Source: JAFMDF01 sp965277445 (GTDB lineage Bacteria; Bacteroidota; Bacteroidia; Chitinophagales; Saprospiraceae). From it: a stretch of DNA of 64,000 bases. Numbering within the stretch: position 1 is the first letter of the stretch; every line of letters starts with the position of its first letter. Both the position numbers and the translations under genes were made by a program. The DNA is taken from contig CBDICY010000016.1 of the NCBI GenBank assembly GCA_965277445.1, positions 186,001-250,000 on the forward strand, given 5' to 3'. Positions 1 to 8,046 of the stretch are shown here, in pieces. Under the pieces are notes generated by a model. The model worked only from the letters and a program-made list of their open reading frames with translations. It did not search any database and was not told the DNA's origin.

Positions 1-543
1 AACCCAGCGGTTCGAGCTACGGCGGCTTGGGCTTTAGGGCAAATTCAGAAAGAAGAAGCTGTTGCCGATTTATTGCCATTGATTAATGACCAAGCGGATT
101 GTGTCAAAGAATGGGCTTTGCTTTCGCTCGGAGAATATGGTTCCAGCAAGTCTTTTTATGCGATACTACAAACTCAAAAACATACGAATCCAGAAATCCG
201 CAAGGCTACTTTATGGTCGCTTCATCAAATTGGTTGCTTGCCCTCCTTTCATCATATTAGTCAGCATATTCAAGATGAAAATAAAGAAGTGCGTTTGTTG
301 GCAAAGAAACTATTAGCTGATTTTCCAAAGGAGAAATTACGGCAATGGTTAAGCAAAAGTCAAGGCGCAAGCCAACAGCAATGGATTTATGGGCATTTTG
401 AAGGGGTGAAAAATCTAGGTATGATGGATTTATTTGTAGAGCGATTGGCTATTGATACATCAGAACAAGAACTGTTCTCTAAAATTATCCAAGCGCATAA
501 TTCTATCGAAGTATTAGCGGAGATTTTTCGGGCGATTGATTAA
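1..543 (+). CDS. HEAT-repeat protein, C-terminal end (5' part outside window)
   Basis: The reading frame is open from base 1, so only the last 180 residues are visible. They consist of alpha-helical HEAT/PBS-lyase-type repeats: units with the pattern NPAVRATAAWALGQI, DCVKEWALLSLGEYG, NPEIRKATLWSLHQIG and NKEVRLLAKKLLADFP recur about every 30 residues. Such repeats form a superhelical protein-binding scaffold. In Bacteroidota they are often the tail of cytochrome- or multiheme-linked secreted proteins, but nothing visible here shows which. No catalytic motif is seen. The gene ends 180 bp before the next gene on the same strand. Confidence 0.8.
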   Translation, partial: NPAVRATAAWALGQIQKEEAVADLLPLINDQADCVKEWALLSLGEYGSSKSFYAILQTQKHTNPEIRKATLWSLHQIGCLPSFHHISQHIQDENKEVRLLAKKLLADFPKEKLRQWLSKSQGASQQQWIYGHFEGVKNLGMMDLFVERLAIDTSEQELFSKIIQAHNSIEVLAEIFRAID

Positions 544-722
544 TGCTACTTTGTCAGATTAGGTTAAAAACCTATAAAATATTGATTTTAAGATGCAACC
601 TTAAAATATCGATACCATCGTAAATCATTGATTATCAGTATTATTTTTCTTATCCTGACAGCTACAGTTGAAAATTTCAATTTTCGCCCCTTGTCTTTTC
701 AAGGAATTAAAACTTTGTAAAT

Positions 723-1187
723 ATGAACTATTTAATGACAATGCTAATAGCCTTATTATTACTTTCTTGTAATGAAGAAAATAATAATAAGGATTACTTA
801 AACCTTAATAATAAACTGTCAGGAAGCTGGAGCGCCAAAGCATTTGATGGAGAACTTCACGAAAAATGGGCTTTGAATGGCAATGGTTGGATGGAACAGG
901 AGGGTTATTACATCGAACAAAATGATACTAGTTATTCCGCTAGAAGTCGAATTGAAAAATTTAATAAGGAGGTTATTTTATCTAGCATCATAAAGAATTC
1001 AAATCCCAAAATATTTAAGGCAATAAATGTGGAGGAAGATAAAATCGTTTTTGAAAATGACGATTATAAAAACCCGTATAAGGTAACCTATGAATTTATC
1101 TCAAAGAATAGTTATAAAAGAACAATTGTGGGATACGAAAGAGATAGCTTAGTTAGCTATACTTTCAACTTTGAAAAGATTAAATAA
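723..1187 (+). CDS. small lipoprotein, lipocalin/DUF6265-like
   Basis: This 154-aa protein starts with a short lipoprotein signal (MNYLMTMLIALLLLSC) with the lipobox Cys at residue 16, so it is probably anchored to the inner or outer membrane facing the periplasm. The mature part begins with a GSW motif, continues with HEKWALNG and ends with ENDDYKNPYKVTYEF. That order resembles the DUF6265 lipocalin-like family (G-W, E-W, FEN..P..I.Y), which has no known activity. The assignment is by pattern only. The gene is strikingly AT-rich, more so than its neighbours. Confidence 0.7.
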   Translation: MNYLMTMLIALLLLSCNEENNNKDYLNLNNKLSGSWSAKAFDGELHEKWALNGNGWMEQEGYYIEQNDTSYSARSRIEKFNKEVILSSIIKNSNPKIFKAINVEEDKIVFENDDYKNPYKVTYEFISKNSYKRTIVGYERDSLVSYTFNFEKIK

Positions 1188-1238
1188 AATAATTTTTTTA
1201 AACAAAAGTGCGAAAAAATTAGCATTAAAAAATTAAAA

Positions 1239-3404
1239 ATGAAAAAGATAAATTGTATTAGTTTCCTGCTTTTATTGATAGGTATCCTTTCATGGAGTAA
1301 TAACCTAGTAGTTGCTCAAACCATCACTTATCCAAAAGCAAAAAAGGAACTCAAAGTTGACAACTATCACGGCATTAAAATTACCGATGCTTATCAATGG
1401 ATGGAAGCGGTGGATACTGAACCTGTTCAATCATGGATGAAAGCCCAAGACCAAACCATGCATGATTTTCTATCTAATGAAAATGCTAATAACTTAATCA
1501 AAAATAGTATAGAACGATTAGGAAATACAGGCGATAGTTATGGAGTCCCAGTAAAAGCTGGTGCTTATTATTTTTATGGTATTCAAAAGGAAGAATTGCC
1601 GCATACGGTCATTTATACCCAAAAAGGATTGGATGGAAAGCCATGGCTTTTGTTAGATATGAATAAAGAATTGGAAGAAGACGAAAGTTTTGGTGGCTTT
1701 TCGGTTTGTCCTAATGGGCATTTTATGGCAGTATTGATTAAGAAAGGGCAAGCAAGTTATGGTCAATTGAAAATATATAATATTGACGAAAAAGAGTGGT
1801 ATGAAGAAAGGCTTGACGGTACAGCCTCAACTAGTATTGGATGGACTTATAATAATGGTTTTTATTATATCCAATACGGCAAATCAATTGCTTTAAACAA
1901 AAAGCAAGTTGCCCCGAATGCAACTATTAAATTTCATAAAATTAATACAGCTCCCGATAAAGACATAACAGTTATGGAAGCCACTCAAAAGGCAGGAGAA
2001 GCCTTGATGCTATTTTCTATTAGTAGCGCAGCTGATTTTCAACACCTAGTAGTACAAACTCAACAAGGTAGAGGTGATAAAAATAAATTACACCTGATTG
2101 CAGCCAACAACCATTCCAAAACTACCTTAGTTGGAAATATCGATGATAGATATAATTACATCGGTAGCAAAGGGAATCAATTCTATTTTTACACCAATAA
2201 AGATGCGCCAAATGGAAAAATAATTGCAATTAATAAAGATAATCCAAGTATTGCTAATAGGAAAACCATCATCCCAGAACAGAAAGATGCGTTGGCTGGT
2301 GGTAGTACGGCAGGAGGAAACGCAATGAATCTAATTGGAGATAAATTTACGCTCCTCTATCGGAAAGGCACACAGGCTAAAATTCGCATTTTTGATTTAA
2401 AGGGGAAATTAGAACATACCCTTCCGCTAGAAACTGGATGGATTGGTTCGGGGTTAGTTGGACGGTCAGATGGTAAAGAAGCTTGGTACTCTTTAAATAC
2501 CTTTTTGACGCCTAATAGTGTCTATCGCTTAGATTTAAAAACGGGCGAATCTAAAGTTTTTTTTGATGGAGGTTTGCCCATTAAGCGGGAGGATTATGTA
2601 GCTAAAAGCACCCATTACACTAGTTTAGACGGAACTAAAGTGCCCATTTATATCTGCCACAAAAAAGAATTAAAGCTAGATGGTCAAAATCCAGCTTTTA
2701 TCTATGGCTATGGATTTGGTGGTTGGGTCGCTACTCCTTGGTATCAACCTCATTTACTGACCTTCTTAGAAATGGGTGGTATTTATGTCATGCCTGGCAT
2801 TCGAGGTGGTGGAGAATATGGAGGTGCTTGGAGAGATGCTGGGTTAAAATTAAATCGCCAAAATGCCATTGATGATTATATTCGTGCAGCGGAGTATCTA
2901 GTCCAGGAAAAATATACAACCCCAGGTCTGGTTGTTGCCAACGGTTGGAGTGCTAGTGGTTCTTTAGCTGCGGCTGTAACCATGCAACGCCCTGATTTGT
3001 TTGGTGCTGCGCTTATCGGCATTCCCTCCTTAGATATGATTCGGTATGAAAAATATACTGCTTTTAAAGGCTGGACGAATGGGTATGGTTCCGTTGATAA
3101 TCGGACAGAATTTTTAAACCTCTATAAATGGTCTCCTTATCATACGATTAAATCCAATACTTGTTATCCACCCATGCTAGTTACCGTAGGAGAAAAAGAC
3201 CCGACTACTCCGCCCCAGCATGGCTATAAATTTGTCGCTGCTTTACAAGCGCATCAACAATGTGAAAATCCTGCTTTACTAAAAATAGTTTGGGGTGGTG
3301 GTCATGGCTTTGGTACGACCAATGAACAAAAAATAGAAACGCAGTCACAAGAGCTTGCTTTTTTAGTTAAGGTATTGGATTTGGATATCGAGAGGTTGAG
3401 GTGA
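1239..3404 (+). CDS. prolyl oligopeptidase family serine peptidase (S9A)
   Basis: This 721-aa secreted peptidase has a signal peptide at residues 1-27 (cleavage near VVAQ). It carries the S9A order: an N-terminal stretch (YPKAKKELKVDNYHG...YQWME), a seven-bladed propeller, then an alpha/beta-hydrolase domain from about residue 480. The likely triad is Ser571 in GWSASG, Asp654 in VGEKDPTTPP and His689 in GGGHGFG. The length matches the family (about 700). It should cleave short proline-containing peptides in the periplasm or outside the cell. Two positions after Ser571 the usual Gly (GxSxGG) is Ser573. The oxyanion-side GYGFGGW and RGGGEYGGAW motifs are intact, so I expect it to be active. Confidence 0.93.
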   Translation: MKKINCISFLLLLIGILSWSNNLVVAQTITYPKAKKELKVDNYHGIKITDAYQWMEAVDTEPVQSWMKAQDQTMHDFLSNENANNLIKNSIERLGNTGDSYGVPVKAGAYYFYGIQKEELPHTVIYTQKGLDGKPWLLLDMNKELEEDESFGGFSVCPNGHFMAVLIKKGQASYGQLKIYNIDEKEWYEERLDGTASTSIGWTYNNGFYYIQYGKSIALNKKQVAPNATIKFHKINTAPDKDITVMEATQKAGEALMLFSISSAADFQHLVVQTQQGRGDKNKLHLIAANNHSKTTLVGNIDDRYNYIGSKGNQFYFYTNKDAPNGKIIAINKDNPSIANRKTIIPEQKDALAGGSTAGGNAMNLIGDKFTLLYRKGTQAKIRIFDLKGKLEHTLPLETGWIGSGLVGRSDGKEAWYSLNTFLTPNSVYRLDLKTGESKVFFDGGLPIKREDYVAKSTHYTSLDGTKVPIYICHKKELKLDGQNPAFIYGYGFGGWVATPWYQPHLLTFLEMGGIYVMPGIRGGGEYGGAWRDAGLKLNRQNAIDDYIRAAEYLVQEKYTTPGLVVANGWSASGSLAAAVTMQRPDLFGAALIGIPSLDMIRYEKYTAFKGWTNGYGSVDNRTEFLNLYKWSPYHTIKSNTCYPPMLVTVGEKDPTTPPQHGYKFVAALQAHQQCENPALLKIVWGGGHGFGTTNEQKIETQSQELAFLVKVLDLDIERLR

Positions 3405-3463
3405 GAAAAGGAATTGTGTATTTTCAAAGCAACCAAATTGACGAATCCTTCACTATTAAAATA

Positions 3464-3692
3464 AGGGTTTTCTTATAAAAATAGAAATAACGCTTGGTAA
3501 CTTGAATTCTTTGGGCATCGAGCCCAAAGAATTCAAAAAGGGTTTTTAAAGGGTGAATAAAAAGTAGATTTTTTTAAAATCTACTTTTTATTCACCCTTT
3601 AAATCCCTTTTTTACAAATATTGCCATTCGATATGGCAATATTTGTTATACTCAATAGGGTTCCGAGACCCATTTTTTTATAAGAAAACCCT
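3464..3692. repeat. nested hairpin cluster bounded by an 18-bp inverted repeat
   Basis: The gap between the peptidase and the serine hydrolase is 358 bp. Perfect 18-bp inverted repeats (3464-3481 and 3675-3692, AGGGTTTTCTTATAAAAA and its complement) enclose three consecutive hairpins. These are a 15-bp stem 3502-3516/3522-3536, a 28-bp perfect stem 3545-3572/3576-3603 with a 3-nt loop, and a 14-bp stem 3614-3627/3633-3646. The whole unit is 229 bp, the size of a MITE. Both flanking genes point the same way, so it may also end the upstream transcript. Confidence 0.85.
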
Positions 3693-3762
3693 CCTAGTAA
3701 AATTGAATTTGTCCAATATTATCCTACTAATAATTGGTTTAGATCTTGTTAAAAAATTAAGT

Positions 3763-4911
3763 ATGAAAAATAGTAAAACAAGCAATTTATATTGGCTACC
3801 TATTGTGTTATTGCTAATAGTATTAGCTTGTTCAAAAAATGAGGAAGTCATCTCTGAAACCGAAATCACCACCAGACAATTACAAGCAATTATTGATGAA
3901 AAAGTGGGGACTGATACAGATAAATTAGTAGGTGTTTCTGTTTCCATCAGAGTGGGGACAGAGGAGCGATGGAAGTTAGTTGGTGGTATATCGCAGGTAG
4001 GACAACCCGTTACCGCCGACATGAAATTTGGCATTGGTAGTGTTACCAAAACCGTTGTAGCAGCGACCATCATGAAACTGGTAGATGAAGGAGTATTAAC
4101 ACTAGATGACACAGTTGGTGATTGGCTGCAATTAGATTTGCCAAATGTAGCAGAGCATATCACGATTATGCAACTTCTATCCCATTTTACAGGCTTGGAA
4201 GGGTATCTATTTCCAGAGCTTTGGGAGATTGTAGAAGCAGAAGGTTCCACTCCTATTGCACCTACAGAAGTAGCGAAATTTATTGGCGAACCTATTAACC
4301 CTCCTGGTATTACCCATGAATACTCTAATTCAAACTATCTAATATTAGGGCTTATGATTGAAGCAGCAACCAATAAAACCGTCGGGGAAGTAATGAGAGA
4401 AAAATTGTGGACGCCCTTTAACTTATCAACTATGTATTTCGGCGCTAATGAAACCATCCCAGAACCAATTATTACACCTTGGCGAGATAGTAATGGGGAT
4501 GGCACTTTACAGAATATTAAAGCAGATTATGGCGCAGGATTTCATAGTATTTTTTACTGTGCTGCGGATGTATTTTCTACCGCCTCTGACCTCTCCATGT
4601 GGGCGCAACATTTATATGCTGGAACAGTACTTTCTGAAAGTTCCCGTACAAAAATGATGACTTCTTATTTTGATATTCCTCATGCAACTTTTATTGGATA
4701 CGGCTTGGGCGTTCGCAAAAACGTCTATGCTGGACACACTATGTGGGGACATACGGGAGGAATGAGAGGCTATGGTTCTCATCTATTTTATGACCCACTT
4801 AATAAGGTAAGTATCGCCATATTAAATAATCAAAGCAGGTCTTCAGATGGCCCTACTTTACGGCATAAATTAATCGAAGAGCTTTTGGAGGTAGTTTTTG
4901 AATCACTATAG
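3763..4911 (+). CDS. serine hydrolase, beta-lactamase/penicillin-binding (class C-like) lipoprotein
   Basis: The start chosen is the ATG at 3763, which gives a clean lipoprotein signal (MKNSKTSNLYWLPIVLLLIVLAC, Cys23) and 382 residues. An upstream in-frame ATG at 3643 lies inside the repeat cluster and would spoil the signal. The catalytic set is complete: S93-V-T-K96, Y187-S-N189 and H330-T-G332. Family members act as D-aminopeptidases, esterases or carboxypeptidases on peptidoglycan-derived or other substrates, and the sequence does not tell which. It is anchored in the periplasm or at the cell surface. A paralogue of the same family lies at 47220-48458. Confidence 0.9.
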   Translation: MKNSKTSNLYWLPIVLLLIVLACSKNEEVISETEITTRQLQAIIDEKVGTDTDKLVGVSVSIRVGTEERWKLVGGISQVGQPVTADMKFGIGSVTKTVVAATIMKLVDEGVLTLDDTVGDWLQLDLPNVAEHITIMQLLSHFTGLEGYLFPELWEIVEAEGSTPIAPTEVAKFIGEPINPPGITHEYSNSNYLILGLMIEAATNKTVGEVMREKLWTPFNLSTMYFGANETIPEPIITPWRDSNGDGTLQNIKADYGAGFHSIFYCAADVFSTASDLSMWAQHLYAGTVLSESSRTKMMTSYFDIPHATFIGYGLGVRKNVYAGHTMWGHTGGMRGYGSHLFYDPLNKVSIAILNNQSRSSDGPTLRHKLIEELLEVVFESL

Positions 4912-4976
4912 TCTATCAGCTAGGTTATGCAGAATTTAGGATAAAATTTCCTGAGTTCTCTTTGACGATAATCTAT

Positions 4977-5765
4977 TTATATATTAGAATCCATCAAAAC
5001 TTGCCAGTCCCCCTCCTCTTGTTTTTGCCAAATTATCATATATTTCCCTTGATAAGAACCAGCACATTGTCCAATTTCAAAAACTAGTTCTGGGGTAACT
5101 GTTTCCACAATAATTGGATCCAAATGAAGGGAATATTTTTCCCGATTCATATATTGATATTCTGCTGTGATACCTTTTCGACCTATGATGGCAGGTTTAT
5201 GATTATAATAAATAGCATTTGACGTATAAACTTGGGCAACCAATTGCGCTGCATCATGCTGATTGCAGAGTGCTATCCATTTTTTTCTACTCAAATTAAT
5301 TTCCTCTAAAACAGATGGGCTTGGGGTGCTTTTAGCTATAAATTCAAGTTCTCTTTTTTGAATAGTGTCGACAGTATTCCAAATAATCAACTGTTTATAG
5401 GCTTGCTTACCTATCCAATAATCACCTATTTCATAATTAATTCCTCTCTTCTTATTCGCGACCACATTTTTAATAACTTGAATAGAATCTATAACAAAAG
5501 AATGGCTTTTATAGAAAGAATCAATGGCATTATTTCCATTTATTATATCCCCATTTGGAAAGATTTTAATAGCATTTTTAAAATATAAATCAGCTAAAGA
5601 ACTTGGAGAATTATTGACTGCTTTTTTCCATGCTTGATTAGGTTCAAGTGGAGAACTAACAGAAAGGCTATCAACAGATAGAGGTTTTTCTACTTTAGAT
5701 TGACAGGTCCACAATAGGAGGGATAAAATTAAACTAATAAACAATGGAGCCTTAACATTTTTCAT
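4977..5765 (-). CDS. lipoprotein with two SnoaL/DUF4440-like (NTF2-fold) modules
   Basis: The ATG at 5765 gives a lipoprotein signal (MKNVKAPLFISLILSLLLWTC). The longer in-frame start at 5816 adds 17 residues with no signal character. The 262-aa product has two related modules of about 100 residues. The first contains AWKKAVNNSPSSLADLYFK...GDIINGNNAIDSFY, the second KWIALCNQHDAAQLVAQVY...IIGRKGITAEYQ and ends in IWQKQEEGDWQVLMDSN. This is the pattern of SnoaL-like/DUF4440 cone-shaped domains, a fold used by isomerases, dehydratases and non-catalytic binders. No substrate can be named. It converges on the serine hydrolase gene with a 65-bp gap. Confidence 0.75.
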   Translation of the reverse strand: MKNVKAPLFISLILSLLLWTCQSKVEKPLSVDSLSVSSPLEPNQAWKKAVNNSPSSLADLYFKNAIKIFPNGDIINGNNAIDSFYKSHSFVIDSIQVIKNVVANKKRGINYEIGDYWIGKQAYKQLIIWNTVDTIQKRELEFIAKSTPSPSVLEEINLSRKKWIALCNQHDAAQLVAQVYTSNAIYYNHKPAIIGRKGITAEYQYMNREKYSLHLDPIIVETVTPELVFEIGQCAGSYQGKYMIIWQKQEEGDWQVLMDSNI

Positions 5766-6090
5766 AAGTAGCAAATTAAAACTTGGAAGATGATGGCAAG
5801 TTAATAAAATTCCCATTTGAATTTCATTGAATGCTATACATAATTTACAGTTGCTTTTATTGGAGGAGTTGCTTATAAAAATCGAGTGCGTAGACTTCTT
5901 TCTTTCCTAGTGTTGCCAAATAGAAGAGAGTTGCTCAATAGATTTATTCCTTTCTTAATATAGGGTAAATGTTCATTGAAAAACATTTTAGGAACGGTGA
6001 ATTAAATATAAGGATTAAATTAATACGGAATGACAGACAATCTCTGTAACTTTAATGATGGAATTATCGATAATTCATCAATTAGTAACT
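5766..6090. other. intergenic region between divergent lipoprotein genes
   Basis: These 325 bp must hold the promoters of the minus-strand SnoaL-like gene and the plus-strand NHL-like gene. I find no convincing match to the Bacteroidota -7 element TAnnTTTG with a properly spaced -33 TTTG, and no strong hairpin or repeat. Confidence 0.4.
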
Positions 6091-6948
6091 ATGCTAACAA
6101 AATTTAAATTATTCTTTATATTTTTTTTGTTTTTAATGATTTTTGGATGTGATCAAACATCAACTAAACTAACAAAAGTTTGGCAAACCAAGGCTAAATT
6201 TGAATCACCAGAATCTGTTATCTATGACACAAAAAGAGCATGTATATACGTAAGTAATGGTATAGGGTATGTGAAAAACGGAAAGGGCTTTATTGCTAAA
6301 CTGTCTAAATCAGGAGATGTTTTAGATTTAAAATGGGTAAAATCATTGAATCGACCTACAGGAATGGCTATTTTTCAAGATAGCTTGTATGTAGCGGACA
6401 TCGACGAATTACGCGTTATAGATTTGATAAAAGGACAACAGGTTAAAACATTTAAAGTCGACGTAGAAAATCCAATGTTGAATGATGTCGCCATTACCAA
6501 AGATGGAAAAATCTATGTGACCGCTTCTGGAAATCATAGCGTATATCAACTAAAAGACGAAGCATTAATTCAAATTTTTCAAGATGATAAATTATTACAA
6601 TATGCCAATGGAGTCGTCGCCAACGGAAAAGCAATAACGGTGGCAGGCTGGGATATTGCCCAAATGACCATGGGAACAAATACCATTATTCCTTTTCCTT
6701 TACAGCCTACTTTAACTGATTTTGATGGTTTAGGTATAGACCAAGATGGTCAGTTGTTTTGTACGCAAGTGGGGAATGGTGGAAAACTCTGGCAAATTGA
6801 TGCTACAGGAAAGGCTAAATTGATTTATGAACAAGCTAACTATTTAGCAGATTTTGATCGAGTAGAAATAGATGGAGTAATCTATTTTTTTATGGCAAGC
6901 GGTAATCATCAAAAAAAGACCTATGAAGTAATTGCGTTGAAAAATTAG
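6091..6948 (+). CDS. NHL/SMP-30-like beta-propeller lipoprotein
   Basis: The ATG at 6091 gives a short lipoprotein signal ending LMIFGC; an ATG at 6055 is in frame but adds 12 non-signal residues. The 285-aa product is built from blades of the pattern ESVIYDTKRACIYVSNG, RPTGMAIFQDSLYVADI and LNDVAITKDGKIYVTASG, then FDGLGIDQDGQLFCTQ. These are typical of six-bladed NHL/SMP-30/gluconolactonase-like propellers. The calcium and acid residues of a true lactonase cannot be confirmed by eye, so it could be a binding protein. It lies 27 bp upstream of the PhyH gene and the two may be cotranscribed. Confidence 0.75.
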   Translation: MLTKFKLFFIFFLFLMIFGCDQTSTKLTKVWQTKAKFESPESVIYDTKRACIYVSNGIGYVKNGKGFIAKLSKSGDVLDLKWVKSLNRPTGMAIFQDSLYVADIDELRVIDLIKGQQVKTFKVDVENPMLNDVAITKDGKIYVTASGNHSVYQLKDEALIQIFQDDKLLQYANGVVANGKAITVAGWDIAQMTMGTNTIIPFPLQPTLTDFDGLGIDQDGQLFCTQVGNGGKLWQIDATGKAKLIYEQANYLADFDRVEIDGVIYFFMASGNHQKKTYEVIALKN

Positions 6949-6975
6949 ACAAAATATACCATTAAAATTTATCCA

Positions 6976-7794
6976 ATGACACCTTTCTCTAACTCCCGTT
7001 CCATTACCCAAAAAGAAATAAACACCTACGAAGAAGACGGCGTCGTCTGTTTACGCCAACTATTCTCTCCAGAATGGGTAAAAGCATTACGAATTGCTGC
7101 CGAAGCATCGCTTGCCAAACCAGGTGAATTACATGCTGAATTAGCGACTTTGCGTAAAGAAAAAGGACGTTTTTTCCACGACACCTTTGTTTGGCGACGA
7201 AATGAGACTTGTCGAGATTTTGTTTTTAATTCGCCAGCAGGAAAGTTAGCCGCTAGTATTTTACAATCAAGAAAAACCAATATCTTCTTTGACCAATGGT
7301 TGATTAAAGAACCTGGTACCATAACGAAAACACCTTGGCATCACGACATGACTTATTGGCCGATCGATGGTTGGCAAATTGCCACACTTTGGTTAGCCTT
7401 AGATCCTGTTACTGCGGAAACGGGAGCGGTGGAATATGTCAAAGGGTCTCATAAGTGGGGACAAAAATTTAAGCCCGCTAGTTTTAGTGGTAATAGCCAA
7501 TATACCGAAAACTTGCCAACTGTACCTGACATTGAAGCAATGCGGACCAAACTCGAGTTTATCCAATTTGATTTAGCGCCTGGCGATTGTACGTTGCATC
7601 ATGGTTTGACCGTTCATGGTTCGCCTGGCAACCAATCCTTGGAACTCCGACGTAGAGCGCATATTTCTAGATGGGCAGGAGACGATGTAGTGTTTCACCC
7701 AAGAACAGGTTTACAAGAAATGCCGCCGTTTCCACCTGAATTGGTTGCAGGCGATCCGCTTGATTCGGAGTTATGGCCTCGAATTGTTGGCTAA
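6976..7794 (+). CDS. phytanoyl-CoA dioxygenase (PhyH) family protein
   Basis: This 272-aa cytosolic protein belongs to the Fe(II)/2-oxoglutarate-dependent PhyH family. The iron triad is visible as H122-x-D124 in TPWHHDMTYWP and H214 in LTVHGSPGN. The downstream ELRRRAHISRW supplies the arginine that usually binds 2-oxoglutarate. The TLWLALDPVTAETGAVEYVKGSH segment is the family hallmark. It should hydroxylate an unknown small molecule. It sits directly downstream of the NHL-like lipoprotein gene. Confidence 0.9.
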   Translation: MTPFSNSRSITQKEINTYEEDGVVCLRQLFSPEWVKALRIAAEASLAKPGELHAELATLRKEKGRFFHDTFVWRRNETCRDFVFNSPAGKLAASILQSRKTNIFFDQWLIKEPGTITKTPWHHDMTYWPIDGWQIATLWLALDPVTAETGAVEYVKGSHKWGQKFKPASFSGNSQYTENLPTVPDIEAMRTKLEFIQFDLAPGDCTLHHGLTVHGSPGNQSLELRRRAHISRWAGDDVVFHPRTGLQEMPPFPPELVAGDPLDSELWPRIVG

Positions 7795-7957
7795 TTCATC
7801 TAGTCCATTTCTGAACAAACTTTGTCCAAATTCGGACGATTTTTTTGAACTATTTTTAAAATAAATTTCATAATTAACTGACAAACAAATGATTAAGTAA
7901 TTGGTATATTCATTGAAGTTGTAAAGTGTTGGTAGGGAGTAAATGGATAATTAAAAT

Positions 7958-7985
7958 GGTATCAGGTATCGGGTACCTGACACCT
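7958..7985. repeat. heptamer-word hairpin (GGTATCA/GGTATCG type)
   Basis: Four consecutive 7-nt words GGTATCA, GGTATCG, GGTACCT, GACACCT. The arms 7958-7968 and 7974-7984 form an 11-bp stem with one mismatch and a 5-nt loop. The same words recur at 13567-13657. Confidence 0.7.
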
Positions 7986-8046
7986 AATAGTCCAAGTACT
8001 TACCCTAAAATAATTCCCATTAATACCAATTATCAAATCACTCATC

